Positions 12,240 to 23,074 of a DNA stretch of 64,000 nucleotides are shown in pieces. The stretch covers positions 32,501-96,500 of the forward strand of contig JAQFVV010012401.1 of NCBI GenBank assembly GCA_028023455.1, given 5' to 3'. This stretch comes from Epiperipatus broadwayi. Lineage: Eukaryota > Onychophora > Udeonychophora > Euonychophora > Peripatidae. Below the pieces are notes generated by a model. It was not told the origin of the DNA, did not search any database, and worked only from the letters and a program-made list of their open reading frames with translations. Each line of letters starts with the position of its first letter. Within the stretch, counting starts at the first letter, position 1. The position numbers were made by a program, and so were the translations under genes.

Positions 12240-14440
12240 TCCAGCTAACCTCCAAATATCTGAAGAAGAAACTGTCATTTTTTGATAAATTGTGAGATTA
12301 GAAAACAGTTAACATGTCTAGAACATAATATTTGCTACAATGTTTTGAATATCAAAAAACTCACTTTAGGACAACTAAAGAAAATAACAATAAAGGAAAT
12401 TCTGATATACAAACTGGCAAGAAAATCAACTTGAAAAAATATACTACATTTGAGACATTTTGTGAAGTGCTTAAAATATGTGAAAACCACTGTGAGAATT
12501 TAAATTTGATAAAATCTAAAAAAAAATATTTTTTAAAATGTTTATCTGTAAATATTCAGCTTTGAATATTTTTGCATCTTTTATGATTATTTTATATCTT
12601 AAAAATTTATTATATTTTTTATAAATGTAGTTATGAAACTATATTTTGATTTCAATTTTCAATCAATATGTAGCACACACATTTCATCAATATTTTATTT
12701 TGCATTAAAATAAATAGTAAGTTATTGTAGCTATTACACTGTTTAATAATTATTAAACTATAACATATGAATTTTCACTTACATGTTTATATAAATGCTC
12801 TTTAATATTCTTTGATTTTATTTTGAAATCAATGTATAGTGGCCACATACTTTGTTATTTTCAGATTGTTAAGCAAAATTAATAACATATTTGGCTATTT
12901 TAATTTTTACAGTAATTTATAGACATATTTATGTAATTTGTTTGAGTTGCACTATATTTGTTATGCTGATAATTTTATATCTGTTATATAATATTGAACT
13001 TTCATTAGATTAAAGTTTGATTTCACATAGAATCTGTATTCTTAAAAAATACATTCTATGAAGAATTGTATTTGTCATTAAAAACTAAAAACTTTGTTTT
13101 ATATAGACTATACGGTGACTTTTGATATGCAGGTTGTCTTCAAGAATATTAAATATCCATTCTATGATTTAATAAACAAATCAAAATAGTGAAGATATCA
13201 AAATCAAATTTATATCACCAGTATCACAAATACTTTCATATACATTGATATTTTCTATAAATTATAAATAAGCAATTATATTTTTAATATTTTTGTTAAT
13301 TAATATTAATTTTACTACATTTTGCAAAAAAAATTATTTAAAGTATCAAAAAATTTTAGTGCTGAAAAGTATAAACACAAAATTAATAATACTATAATTA
13401 AAAATTCCACTAAAATTAAAGCAAATAGTTTGTAGCAAATAAGAGAAAAATAAATAAGAAGTATGTATATATATTATATGTCTGTCCACCACCATCTGGA
13501 AGTCATGATCCAAAGATTAGACTATGAGAAATGGATTGTGTTCAAGAATAAAATTAGAGATTGGTGAAGTCAGTTAATATAAAGAATAATGGTATCACCA
13601 ATTAAATTTGTATTTTAAAATAGATCAAAAGCTGAATTTCACCATATAATGCAGTACCAATTTTGCATGCACTCTATGCAAGTTTGGACATTAGGGGAAG
13701 CCTCAAAACCATAACTGACATAAACAAGTAATAAATGATTTTATATAATATCCTAAAATTAATAAAAAAATGTTCCAGATAATATTTTGTCTAGTTCAAA
13801 TTAAAAAAAACACAAAAAATTTCATAAAAATAAGCATAATCAAAAAATTCAAACTATGAAAAACAATATTTACCAAATATTAGTAATTAGTAAATGATAA
13901 AAAAAATTACTAGCATAATCACATTACCAAAAAAAATCAAATTACTATCATAGAAAAATATAAAGAAGTAGTAATTAGCTTATATTAGTAATTAATAAAT
14001 GGCAAAAAAAATTATTAGTATAATCACATGACCAAAAAAATCAAATAAAATAAAAATCAAATACCAAAAGACAATATTTAAAAAATATCACTACGATTCA
14101 AATACTATGAACATTTGCTTAAACTATACTATTTTATTTTTAAATTATGGGAACAGAATACAAATATGTAGTTGCATTAATGACCTAATAAATGTACAGT
14201 AGCTGAAAAAATGCATAAATTAATAGAAGAAATAATGTGTTTAAACCAAAGTATTTTAATGGTACAATTAACAAAAAAAAAACAATAAATCCACATAAAA
14301 AAATCACATTTTTTTGTGCTTAAATTAAAGTATTATACTATTAAAATATATCAAATGTCTGTTGTCAAAATAAATTAGTAAATCAAAATTATAAAAAGTA
14401 CTAAAATAATTAAAGTGATATATATATATATATATGTTGA
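12240..14440. other. AT-rich stretch, no gene seen
   Basis: No supported gene. Around 13,860-14,040 short phrases recur (TATTAGTAATTA...TAAATG, then a TTACTAGCATAATCACAT-like phrase), suggesting local tandem duplication. A 77-codon frame near 12,332 is of a length expected by chance here. Confidence 0.4.
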
Positions 14441-14462
14441 TATGAAGATTTTCACGGGTTGC

Positions 14463-15160
14463 ACATATAAAAAACATATTTTGCAGGTTTATTCATGTTA
14501 AAAAAATTTAAATATTATTGTAACAATGTTTTGACTTGATCACACAAGTCATCTACTGGGTGATAATCAATAGAAAGATGGAGAGGTACTGCAATCACTG
14601 ATTTGAAAAATAAAAACTTTTAAGCTCTACCAATAACAAAAATGTTAAATTAAAATGTTTTTTTTTTAAAAAAAATGTCCAAATAGAAGGAAGTTTGCAT
14701 GTATCATCTTGCTTATTGATACAATCTGATCTTTTTAGTAACCCAATGGATTCTCTGATTTTTACACTGGTAGACATTATCACATCTGGATATGATCTTG
14801 ATACTAGAAAAATCAATTTTATGACCTGAATCTATTGTATCAAGTGAGAGTGCTGATGATGATGAGTGTTGTTTAACTTTATTAGCATGTTCAGCTCTTC
14901 TAACACTGATGTGACTGTTGCTCATACCTATGTAAGAAGCTTTATAATTATCACATAAGATTTCATAAATAGAATGAGACTCAAGAGGGATTGAATCCTT
15001 AGGCTTGGTTATTATGTTGATGATTTTTTGATGAGTAGAAAATACTGTATTTATATTATAGCATTAGTAGATGACTTGTGTGATCAAGTCAAAATGTTGG
15101 TACAATAATATTTAATTTTTTTTAACATGGATGAACCCGCAAAATATATCTTTTATATAT
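14463..15160. repeat. Inverted arms flanking a PLE fragment
   Basis: Left arm 14,463-14,557 and right arm 15,066-15,160 are inverted copies of about 95 bp with a minority of differences. Shared blocks are TTTTGACTTGATCACACAAG, TCATCTACT, AAATATTATTGTA and CATGTTAAAAAAA. They enclose about 500 bp with a GIY-YIG remnant. PLE copies often carry terminal repeats in direct or inverted orientation, which fits this arrangement. Confidence 0.8.
14595..15044 (-). pseudogene. PLE GIY-YIG endonuclease fragment
   Basis: Reading the minus strand from about 15,044, an open frame gives KPKDSIPLESHSIYEILCDN and then YKASYIGMSN, the paired GIY and YIG motifs. It continues with a Arg-Arg-Ala-Glu-His block (VRRAEHANKV), SALSLDTIDSGHKIDFSSIK and IISRCDNVYQ, the usual PLE endonuclease core. 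At about 14,760 the frame changes: the other frame continues with KIRESIGLLKRSDCINK and CKLPSIW, the normal C-terminal tail, so a single-base shift separates them. No RT is attached. In PLEs this domain nicks target DNA for target-primed reverse transcription. The copy is truncated and dead, with the GIY-YIG assignment itself firm. Confidence 0.8.
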
Positions 15161-15169
15161 ATTATATTA

Positions 15170-16210
15170 TGTTAAATAAATAAAACATATATGTTTATGG
15201 CAGCAAAATACAATTTTAGATAGTTCATCGAAAATAAATTCAATAACTTTTGCATAAATACAAATGTAAGCCATGCATAATAAATAATAAAATTAATAAA
15301 TAAAATCATAAAATCACATGTATCTAATTTTATAGTTATTTCAACACTTATATTTGTGCCTGTTGATGAAGTATTAATGATTACATTTATATGTTCTACA
15401 TTTGGTATTAACTAAATGATGATTAGCCTAAGATTTTATGGTGTATCTTTTTTATATTCAATCACAAAGATTGATTATTGATTATAATGGTAATTGTTAA
15501 TGATAACATATTATTACATATAATTATTTCTGATGACTTCTGATGATGATTTTTTGTCATATTCATTTGTTGATGATCGTATTTATTGACCATATTTGCA
15601 TCATCGCTAGATACCTCTTCATTTAAGTACCATTACAATATAAAAAGCCTTAATATTCCATTTTAAGTCATAGATCTCTTCAAGTTCATCTTTTAAAAAA
15701 TAGTAGATAACAATATTTTGAGATTTAGTAAAATAGTAATTGGTGTTTATAGGTTTTCTTTTTTTTTTATTACAATTTATTTAAGAATAGTTAAATGCCC
15801 ATTTATTAATCAATAAGTAAATAGTTCGCTACATTTTCTATCAACTTAGCTACTGAATAGAAAGTTTTATGTTTGCTTGAAATATGGGGGGGGGGGAGGA
15901 GATCCCAAATTGAAACTCCTAATTGATGAACAGATGGATATACTAATTATTAAACTATGAGGTCCTTTTCTTTTATTTATATATATGTTTACTGCATGTT
16001 AAGAATTTTTTTCTGCTATAAAATTATTTATTGGATAATATTCTATAAATACTTAAAGATAGTGGTGTGTGTGCATGCATGCTTATCAGTATAATTAATT
16101 TCTTTATATTCAAATATAAAAAGAAAGTGACTATACAAACAAGATTTAAAATGTTATTTTTTATATTGTAATTACATCTAATATTTTATCTTCGACAATA
16201 ATGAGTTATT
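15170..16210. other. AT-rich stretch, no gene seen
   Basis: No coding signal. A G-run of 11 occurs at about 15,886, followed by GAGGAG, isolated within AT-rich DNA. TGATGATG-type triplets cluster at 15,530-15,560. Confidence 0.4.
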
Positions 16211-16216
16211 GAAGGG

Positions 16217-16504
16217 ATGGTTGATATCTGTTATGCAAATTTTAAGAAGGTTTTGCGTGAAATATTCTCCATTGAAATAGATAATATGCTAACTAAATGG
16301 AAATCTTTTGAGGAAACAATAGAAAAGTCTTGCGGGTAAACTGAAGCATCTTTAAAACGTTTGCTGTTAATCATAAGAAGCGCTAGAGAAAGATTAATAT
16401 TGATGATGGAAAAAAGTATGGTGAAACTTAAAAATGCAAAACTTTTTAATAAGCCATTTGGATTCCAAATTTTAATGCTTTTCATAGAAACATGTAGTTT
16501 CTAA
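16217..16504 (+). pseudogene. Unrecognised coding-like remnant with one stop
   Basis: From ATG at about 16,218 the plus strand reads MVDICYANFKKVLREIFSIE and continues for roughly 95 codons with a single TAA after KSCG. The rest includes SLKRLLLIIRSARERLILMM and KLFNKPFGFQ. The mix of charged and hydrophobic residues would suit a helical protein. I recognise no family. Chance frames of this length are possible at this base composition, so the call is weak; an exon or a gene fragment are the alternatives. Confidence 0.25.
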
Positions 16505-16673
16505 ACTATTTAATATGAAAAGTTTAACTAGTGCTTGTCAAAAAATCAACTTGACAAACCCTTTGAATCCATTTAACTTTATACATTTTATATATGTAAA
16601 AAATATTCTACTTTATTTGTTTTATTGAGTGTTTTTAAATCAATGGGATATTTGCAAAGATTTTATCTCTCAC

Positions 16674-16689
16674 TATATATATATATATA

Positions 16690-16751
<62 letters not shown>

Positions 16752-16950
16752 TGTGTATACGTGTGTTAAGACATTTCCTTAACAAAAAGATAATTTATAT
16801 ATTAACATATTTTTTAAATTTCTATATTGTTTTACACATGCAAAAAATATATATAGCCAGTCAAATTTCATATTTTACTGTGCAGTCCTCGAATGAAGTA
16901 TATTATATCATAAATTATCTCTTTGGTAAATATTTCAAGCTTATTCTATC

Positions 16951-16997
<47 letters not shown>

Positions 16998-16998
16998 A
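16674..16998. repeat. (TA)n microsatellites, with a (GT)n end
   Basis: There is a TA run at 16,674-16,748 with one interrupting C, and a second at 16,953-16,983 passing into GT repeats to about 16,998. The open frames across them (Tyr-Ile repeats) are artefacts. Confidence 0.95.
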
Positions 16999-17039
16999 AT
17001 ATTCAAATCAATATATATATATATATCAAAATTAAGTAA

Positions 17040-17110
17040 AATTCACATAAATTATAATTATTTTAAGAAGTACTTTCGACTATACATCTTGTAGTCTTTA
17101 TTAACTACAT
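17040..17110 (-). repeat. PLE 3'-tail remnant
   Basis: The minus strand carries TAGTTAATAAAGACTACAAG followed by ATGTATAGTCGAAAGTACTT. This lines up with the sequence just after the stop codon of both PLE copies at 58-59 kb (TTTAGTTGA, GATTAC, TAGT.GAAAG.ACTCCT). No coding remains. It marks a fifth PLE insertion, reduced to its end. Confidence 0.55.
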
Positions 17111-17449
17111 AACATTGAACAATCAAAACGAGACATCCTTTCACAATACCCATAGTTCAATTTTTATATATATTGTAATAACAATATTAATCATCAAGTA
17201 AGTTAAAGATTTAAAGACCTGAACCTCCAAACTAATAACAGAATTGATAATCCGATATATATATATGATAAGACTGTTATGATTTTGAAGCTTGTATTTA
17301 TTTACAATCAAACATATATATTTAAACTTTCATGTATTTGGTATTTCCATGCAGAATTATATTTGTTGTTCTATCGAATGTTATAATGTGAATATAAATT
17401 ATCTCCACCCTATGCAATTTGTTTATTGCGTTTTCATTAATAGAATAAA

Positions 17450-17451
<2 letters not shown>

Positions 17452-17499
<48 letters not shown>

Positions 17500-17529
17500 T
17501 CTATTAATATATATATATATATATATATT
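17452..17529. repeat. (TA)n microsatellites within a hairpin
   Basis: TA runs occur at 17,452-17,495 and 17,507-17,529. The flanks TTAATAGAATAAA (about 17,437) and TTTATTCTATTAA (about 17,496) are complementary, so the first run sits in the loop of a 13-bp stem. Confidence 0.85.
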
Positions 17530-17539
17530 ACATAGAAAA

Positions 17540-18660
17540 CTAAGCTTTAAAATCAAACAACTGATTATCATGCTATTTATTCAACTAGAATAATAAAAAT
17601 ACAAATTCAGCCGTTTCAAGCTTCAAGTTTACCTGAATAGAAAGTCGTTTTTGAAACACTTATATAGCAAGAGAGTTAGTCAGAAAATTTTTATCAATAG
17701 AATACAGATAATACAAGGTGAAACTGTGCTACAGAGTAATAGTATTTGCTTAAAATTCTACTTTTAGTTAATTGTCCAATCTTATGTAAGGCTAATAGAT
17801 CAGGAAATAATACTTTATATGTGTAATGTCTAATAATTTCCTAAACATTTTTATAAGTAAATAAGACTCTTTTGTAAAAAGTTAAAAATTTTAAGAAATT
17901 CATACATTTGTGTATTTAAATTTTAAAAATTTAACAAAAATTATCTGCATGTTTTTACAATTAATTTATAGCTATTAGGTAATGAAGCAATATACTAATT
18001 AAAATCATTTTTGGTTTAAAGTATTTTAAATAAATAAGAGGACATACTTGCGATTCATAATGTCTGGTTTTGAATAATATTTTGTTTTATATACATCCCA
18101 TAACTGAAAATTTCTTATAAAATTATAAAAAGACTCTCTATTAAATTTTTTGACATTTTAATCTGTAATCAGTGATAATTTTGTGTATTTTTTATAATTC
18201 TTTACAGAAAGTTTTATTTAATTGTAAAAATATTTGGGAAGTTGTTACACTTACAATTTCATCTTTCCATAAACTTTAATAATAAATTGATGGGAATCCA
18301 TAAAGTACTCCAGACAAATATCATCAGCTTACAGTGCCTGTTTTCAATTGGTATTTTGTTCCATTACATATTAGCTGAAAATTATTTATAAAAAACATTC
18401 CCATTAAAAATGTAATTTTTAAATCTATAAACCTGTGAAAAATTTTAATTTAATATTGCAATGAAAAATAAGAATATAGGTCAATATAAAAAAGGCCTCA
18501 TCTGTAACTTGCCTGTTTCAGTAATACCAAAACTGATTTTAAAAAAAATAAATAAATAATAAAATCTAATATCAGAGTGAAAATGGGTCAAATGGATGCA
18601 TTTTATCTCTCAAATGGAAAGTGGGATAATGTAATGCTCATAACATATATATTATAAAAT
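17540..18660. other. AT-rich stretch, no gene seen
   Basis: No gene supported. A short imperfect inverted region around 17,605-17,665 (TTTCAAGCTTCAAG, GTTTTTGAAAC) is the only structure noticed. Confidence 0.35.
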
Positions 18661-18661
18661 T

Positions 18662-18751
18662 ACACACACACACACATATATATATATATATTATTAATAT
18701 TATTAAAATTAATATTATTAATATTATTAAAATTATTAACATATGTAACAC

Positions 18752-18785
<34 letters not shown>

Positions 18786-18800
18786 TACATATGTTAATAA
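18662..18800. repeat. Palindromic AC/AT/GT microsatellite block
   Basis: (AC)n(AT)n at 18,663-18,690 is mirrored by (AT)n(GT)n at 18,752-18,784. Within it, TTATTAACATATGTAACA (about 18,735) is the inverse of TGTTACATATGTTAATAA (about 18,781). The whole can fold into a long hairpin. Confidence 0.8.
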
Positions 18801-18892
18801 TTTTTTAAAAAAATTATTTAGAAAAAGAAAAAATAATAGTTTAAAAGTAGATTTTTTTAAAATGAAATTAATAAAAAGGAAATATTACATCA

Positions 18893-19434
18893 TTTTTGTT
18901 TTAAAATAAATTGTTTGGTACAGATTTAGTTTGCACTCATGGCCATTTTGAAATTTAAAGACCAGCCCAAACCACCATTGACACATCCATCTGATAAATG
19001 ACATAAATATTGAATGAAAATTACTTTAAAATTTATATTTTAGAAGTTATAAGCTAGTAAAAATAATATGCTTTATTTCATATGGACATATATTACAATG
19101 TTTTTGTATTTGAAAATTATTAACTTCGTTTGATCAGACTTCTGAATATTTTGGACAATACTTTGTGTCAGACAAATCATCCTTCTTTCTCCCCACATAT
19201 TCTGGTGCTTTGCACCATCATATTTCAATATCTTATAAAGGTAAATTTTAAAAAAAAATCCCTAATAAAATAAAGCATATTTTTTTACTAGCTTATATTT
19301 TTTTAAAAATGAATTTCAAAAGTACTTTTATTCAATTGTTATGTCATTTATCTGTTGGATGTGTCAGTGGTGATTTTTAGATTTCAAAAGGCTATGAGTG
19401 TAAATTAAATCAGGACCAATTTTTTTTATTAAAA
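18893..19434. repeat. Fold-back element with about 180-bp arms
   Basis: Left arm 18,893-19,083 and right arm 19,263-19,434 are inverted copies. Shared landmarks include TGACACATCC followed by GATAAATGACATAA, TATAAGCTAGTAAA, ATATGCTTTATTT and ACTCAT.GCC.TTTTGAAAT. The 180-bp centre shows nothing coding. Terminal sequences and target duplication were not resolved. Confidence 0.8.
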
Positions 19435-20018
19435 ATGGGGATGTGGAAAAAGAATCAGGAGATAAAATTTAAAACCTGTTTTTTTCTTTTTCATAATTAA
19501 AAAAAAAGTAAATGTAAAAAAAAATGAATGTAAAAAAATTTAAAATAAAATTGTCAATAGAATTAATTAATTAGTAAAAGAAAATCTTGTAAACTATCTC
19601 ATCAACAGGAATGTATTTAAATTTTGAAAGATTCCTGACTGATAAGATATCAAATAAATCTAAAAAAAGATTAAATAAATAAAATATAAAATGTAACTAG
19701 AAACCAAATTAAATTTACGATAAAAGTTAAACAATTTAGTTCTGACAGTTTTTGTTAGCAGTTTCAGAAGTTTTCTTAAGTTTAGTTCCAGTTCAGTTGC
19801 TGAACATTTTCAGTCGTTCACAAGAGCATAAGTAACAAAATTCACAGAGAGACAGTTATTACTTGTCATGTAAAATATGAACATAGAAGCTGTGAATTAG
19901 CAACTTGCATTGCCGTAAAGCATGAAGTGTTCATCTGGGCTTCATGCCCCAGGTTCTTGGCTCTATCAACTTCTTTTGCCTGGGTTAAATGCCTCAACTA
20001 TAGTATAGATATTGCCAC

Positions 20019-20158
<140 letters not shown>

Positions 20159-20159
20159 C

Positions 20160-22926
20160 CCATTTGATGAATAGAAGAAAATCTATGAAACCATCACTGA
20201 AGACTAAAAGGCAGCCATAAAAAAGGTCAAACTAAGTAAAAATGTGTCAATGGCAGAAATCTGATGCCATCTTGCCATAATAAAAAACCTAGCTAAATAT
20301 AATTTTTCAATTGTAAATAAATGACTAGACATTCTTTAAAAAATAAACTATAATGGACAGTCAATGATGTTAAAATAGTAATAATTTTTGTACACTTATT
20401 TGACTTCTTTATGTGTAATTGTATTATTATATTTATTTGAATATGTGTGTGTATGAATAAAAAGTATATTTCAATGTTACTTGGTTTATACTCTATCTTT
20501 TAACTTCATCACCGGGAATTTAAGATTAGAAATATTTTCATGTATTAGTTAATATGACACTAGATACCCTGATCAAGATATCTGAGTTAGCTTGGGTACA
20601 TTTCAAGTACTGGGATTTGTGGGCCTGTCATCCCGGCATGTCAACTACATATAACCAATATGGTTGGATGGCACCTGAGACTTGTTCTCAAAACAAATAA
20701 AGGGTCTTAGATTATTAATGTTGTCCCAGCAGTAAGGAGGAGTGCTATGGTAAGGAAATAGGGTCAAGGCTGTGTATTTGTATAGCCTAGATCTGGCTAT
20801 AGATGTCACTGATGGTTAATCTATCAATGATATTCTACTCCTCTGCTTGAATGTGTGATCCGGTGTTGGAGGCATTAAAGAAATATGAAAAGAAATAATA
20901 ATAAAGTCAGTCATATAAGTAATTAATAAAATGTTAATAAATAATAATGTATAACAAATGATCAATATAAAAATATTCTTTATGCAACAGATAGTTACAG
21001 ATAACCAAAGGTTCATGTTGTTTACTGTATCATTACACTATATATATATATATATATATTAATGGTCGGATGGGAAATGGAATTTACCAGTCTTACTGTA
21101 TCTGCACTACAGGGCGCCACCAGTCCATTTGAACCTGGAAAATTTATAGAGTAGACAGATATGTGCTGTTAAGATCCAATTTTTATCCATATATATATAT
21201 TTCAACCGACCGTCAGCCCAATGCCACTAGCTCAGAGAGATGCAGAGATTTATAAAATAATTTTTATCTAAAAATATTTTCAATATATAAAAAAAAAAAA
21301 TAATAGAAGCCACTGCCAGTAATAACACATAAACATCTATTTAAACATATATAAGATTTAAAATTATTTTAGTATCACTTTTACTTTAAAATTTAAGTTA
21401 CCTTTTAACTTGGATTTTAGAATTTAATTTACATTTTAACTTTTATAAATTCCCACAGATGAGTTTAATATTTTATTAGAGTGTTGAGTATAAATAGATT
21501 ACATAGATTGCATTTGAAAAAAAAATATTCTGTTCCTTATTTAACCTTAGGCCAAAAGTTCATAGTTAAACTAATATCAATCCATCTGATACATTGATGT
21601 ATTCAATGCAGCACAAATATGACAGCACAAAACCATACTGTCAAGAATATACATCTGAACAGCATGGTTAGAAGGCATTGACTCTCATCCAGACAGGAAT
21701 ACTACATCTGTCTGATGAGAAGAGCAATAAAAGAAAAACTCCATAGGAAAGGGACTGCATTTTCCATCTTACTATCCCATTCCATAGGCAAAAAGGAAGT
21801 GTGCAGTGTATACTGCAATCCTGCATGTAGCAGACCTCATACTACATTTACTAATTACACCAATATATCCAATCCATTGACCCAATTTAACTACAAAACA
21901 AATAACCTAAGATTACCCTACCTTAAACTAACATAACTTTACAAATCTGTGAGCCATTCACACCTGACTCACATTTAACATTTATTAAGTTTATTTTAAA
22001 AAGAAAATAAATCATAATAAGAACTTAAAAGAACAGAAAAAATAAATTAATGGAAATGATTTAACAAACAAATAATACATTCAATAAAAATAATTAATAA
22101 ATAATTTAGTTTGGTCATGTAGAAAATACTATCGCTATAATTTAAATACTGGGAAAGTTGTATATTCAAGGTTCATGAATTTTCTAAAGTTCTTACAGTT
22201 TTAAAAGGTCCATATTTTGTAGTTGCTTGTAATTTTGAACATGAATTCCCATGAAGTCATGAGGAGAGCGGTGTGCAGTTAGCCATTGGTCTTTTATTGT
22301 AACTGGAATTTAATTGCAAGGCCCAGATATCCTATAGTCCGCAATATGGGAAAATGATGTTTCATTTTTTTAAAACAACTGAAGGAATTGAAATTGCATC
22401 TTTCAATCCTTTCTCCTCCAACTCTCTCCAACTTAACACATATCCTGCTGCTGTCACATCCCTTTCCTTTTATAATAAACTTTTGGATCCAGTGGACATT
22501 ACATCATGATGATGATGATCTTTTCATTCTGGTCCATTTCCTGAGGGATTTCTTTTATTGGCTATTAGTTTTTATTGTTTTTTCTCTCCTATCTGACCTT
22601 TACTTCTTCATTTTGGAATTTGCAAGGGCTAGTTTACTTTTACTAATTAAAATAATCATTTCCATTTTATACAAAAGAATTAATTAAATTATTGTACATT
22701 GTTTTTTATCTTTAAATCTTTCAAGTCTTTTTCTTAATATTTAGTTTTTAAAATACTTTTTTTTTAATAAAGTTTTATTTTAATAATTTTACATCTGTGC
22801 GATTTTATATATTAGAGTTTAGATGATTTTTAAATTTCAATTTTTAAAAAACAAATTTTTATTTGTGAACTTTATTTTTAATTTCATGTCTAATTTTTAT
22901 AATAAATAAAGTAACAGTGTGTGTGC
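20160..22926. other. No supported gene; GC-richer patches
   Basis: Patches at 20,560-20,880, 21,060-21,250 and 21,540-21,960 are less AT-rich than the surroundings and may be old repeats. They contain short (TA)n runs (21,041-21,059; 21,190-21,201), but no motif lets me name a family. No frame exceeds what chance gives. Confidence 0.35.
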
Positions 22927-23070
22927 CCATTACAATATATATATATATATATATTGTAATGGAACGTATATGAGGCAGCCCAACGATTGGATTAGCCAAA
23001 TGTAATGGAAACTATTTGGTAGCTTACGATTGAGCAAGCTAAATATAATGGAACGTCTATTAGGTATTCC
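22927..23070. repeat. (TA)n palindrome followed by a ~45-bp minisatellite
   Basis: CCATTACAA-(TA)n-TTGTAATGG at 22,927-22,962 is a perfect palindrome. TGTAATGGAAC-type units then start at 22,955, 23,001 and 23,044 (periods 46 and 43), each containing ACGATTG..T..GC-like sequence in the first two. The third unit is partial. Confidence 0.8.
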
Positions 23071-23074
23071 ATTA

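Noticed and set aside
16625-16954. 109-codon Tyr-Ile-rich frame
   Set aside because: Produced by (TA)n runs; the remainder is low-complexity and has no motif.
21140-21165. AGGTTCAAATGG on the minus strand as a Pol III B box
   Set aside because: No A box upstream and no tRNA-like arms.
21705-21750. CTGATGA followed by GAAAAAC, considered as another hammerhead
   Set aside because: No stem II can form between the boxes and stem I does not pair.
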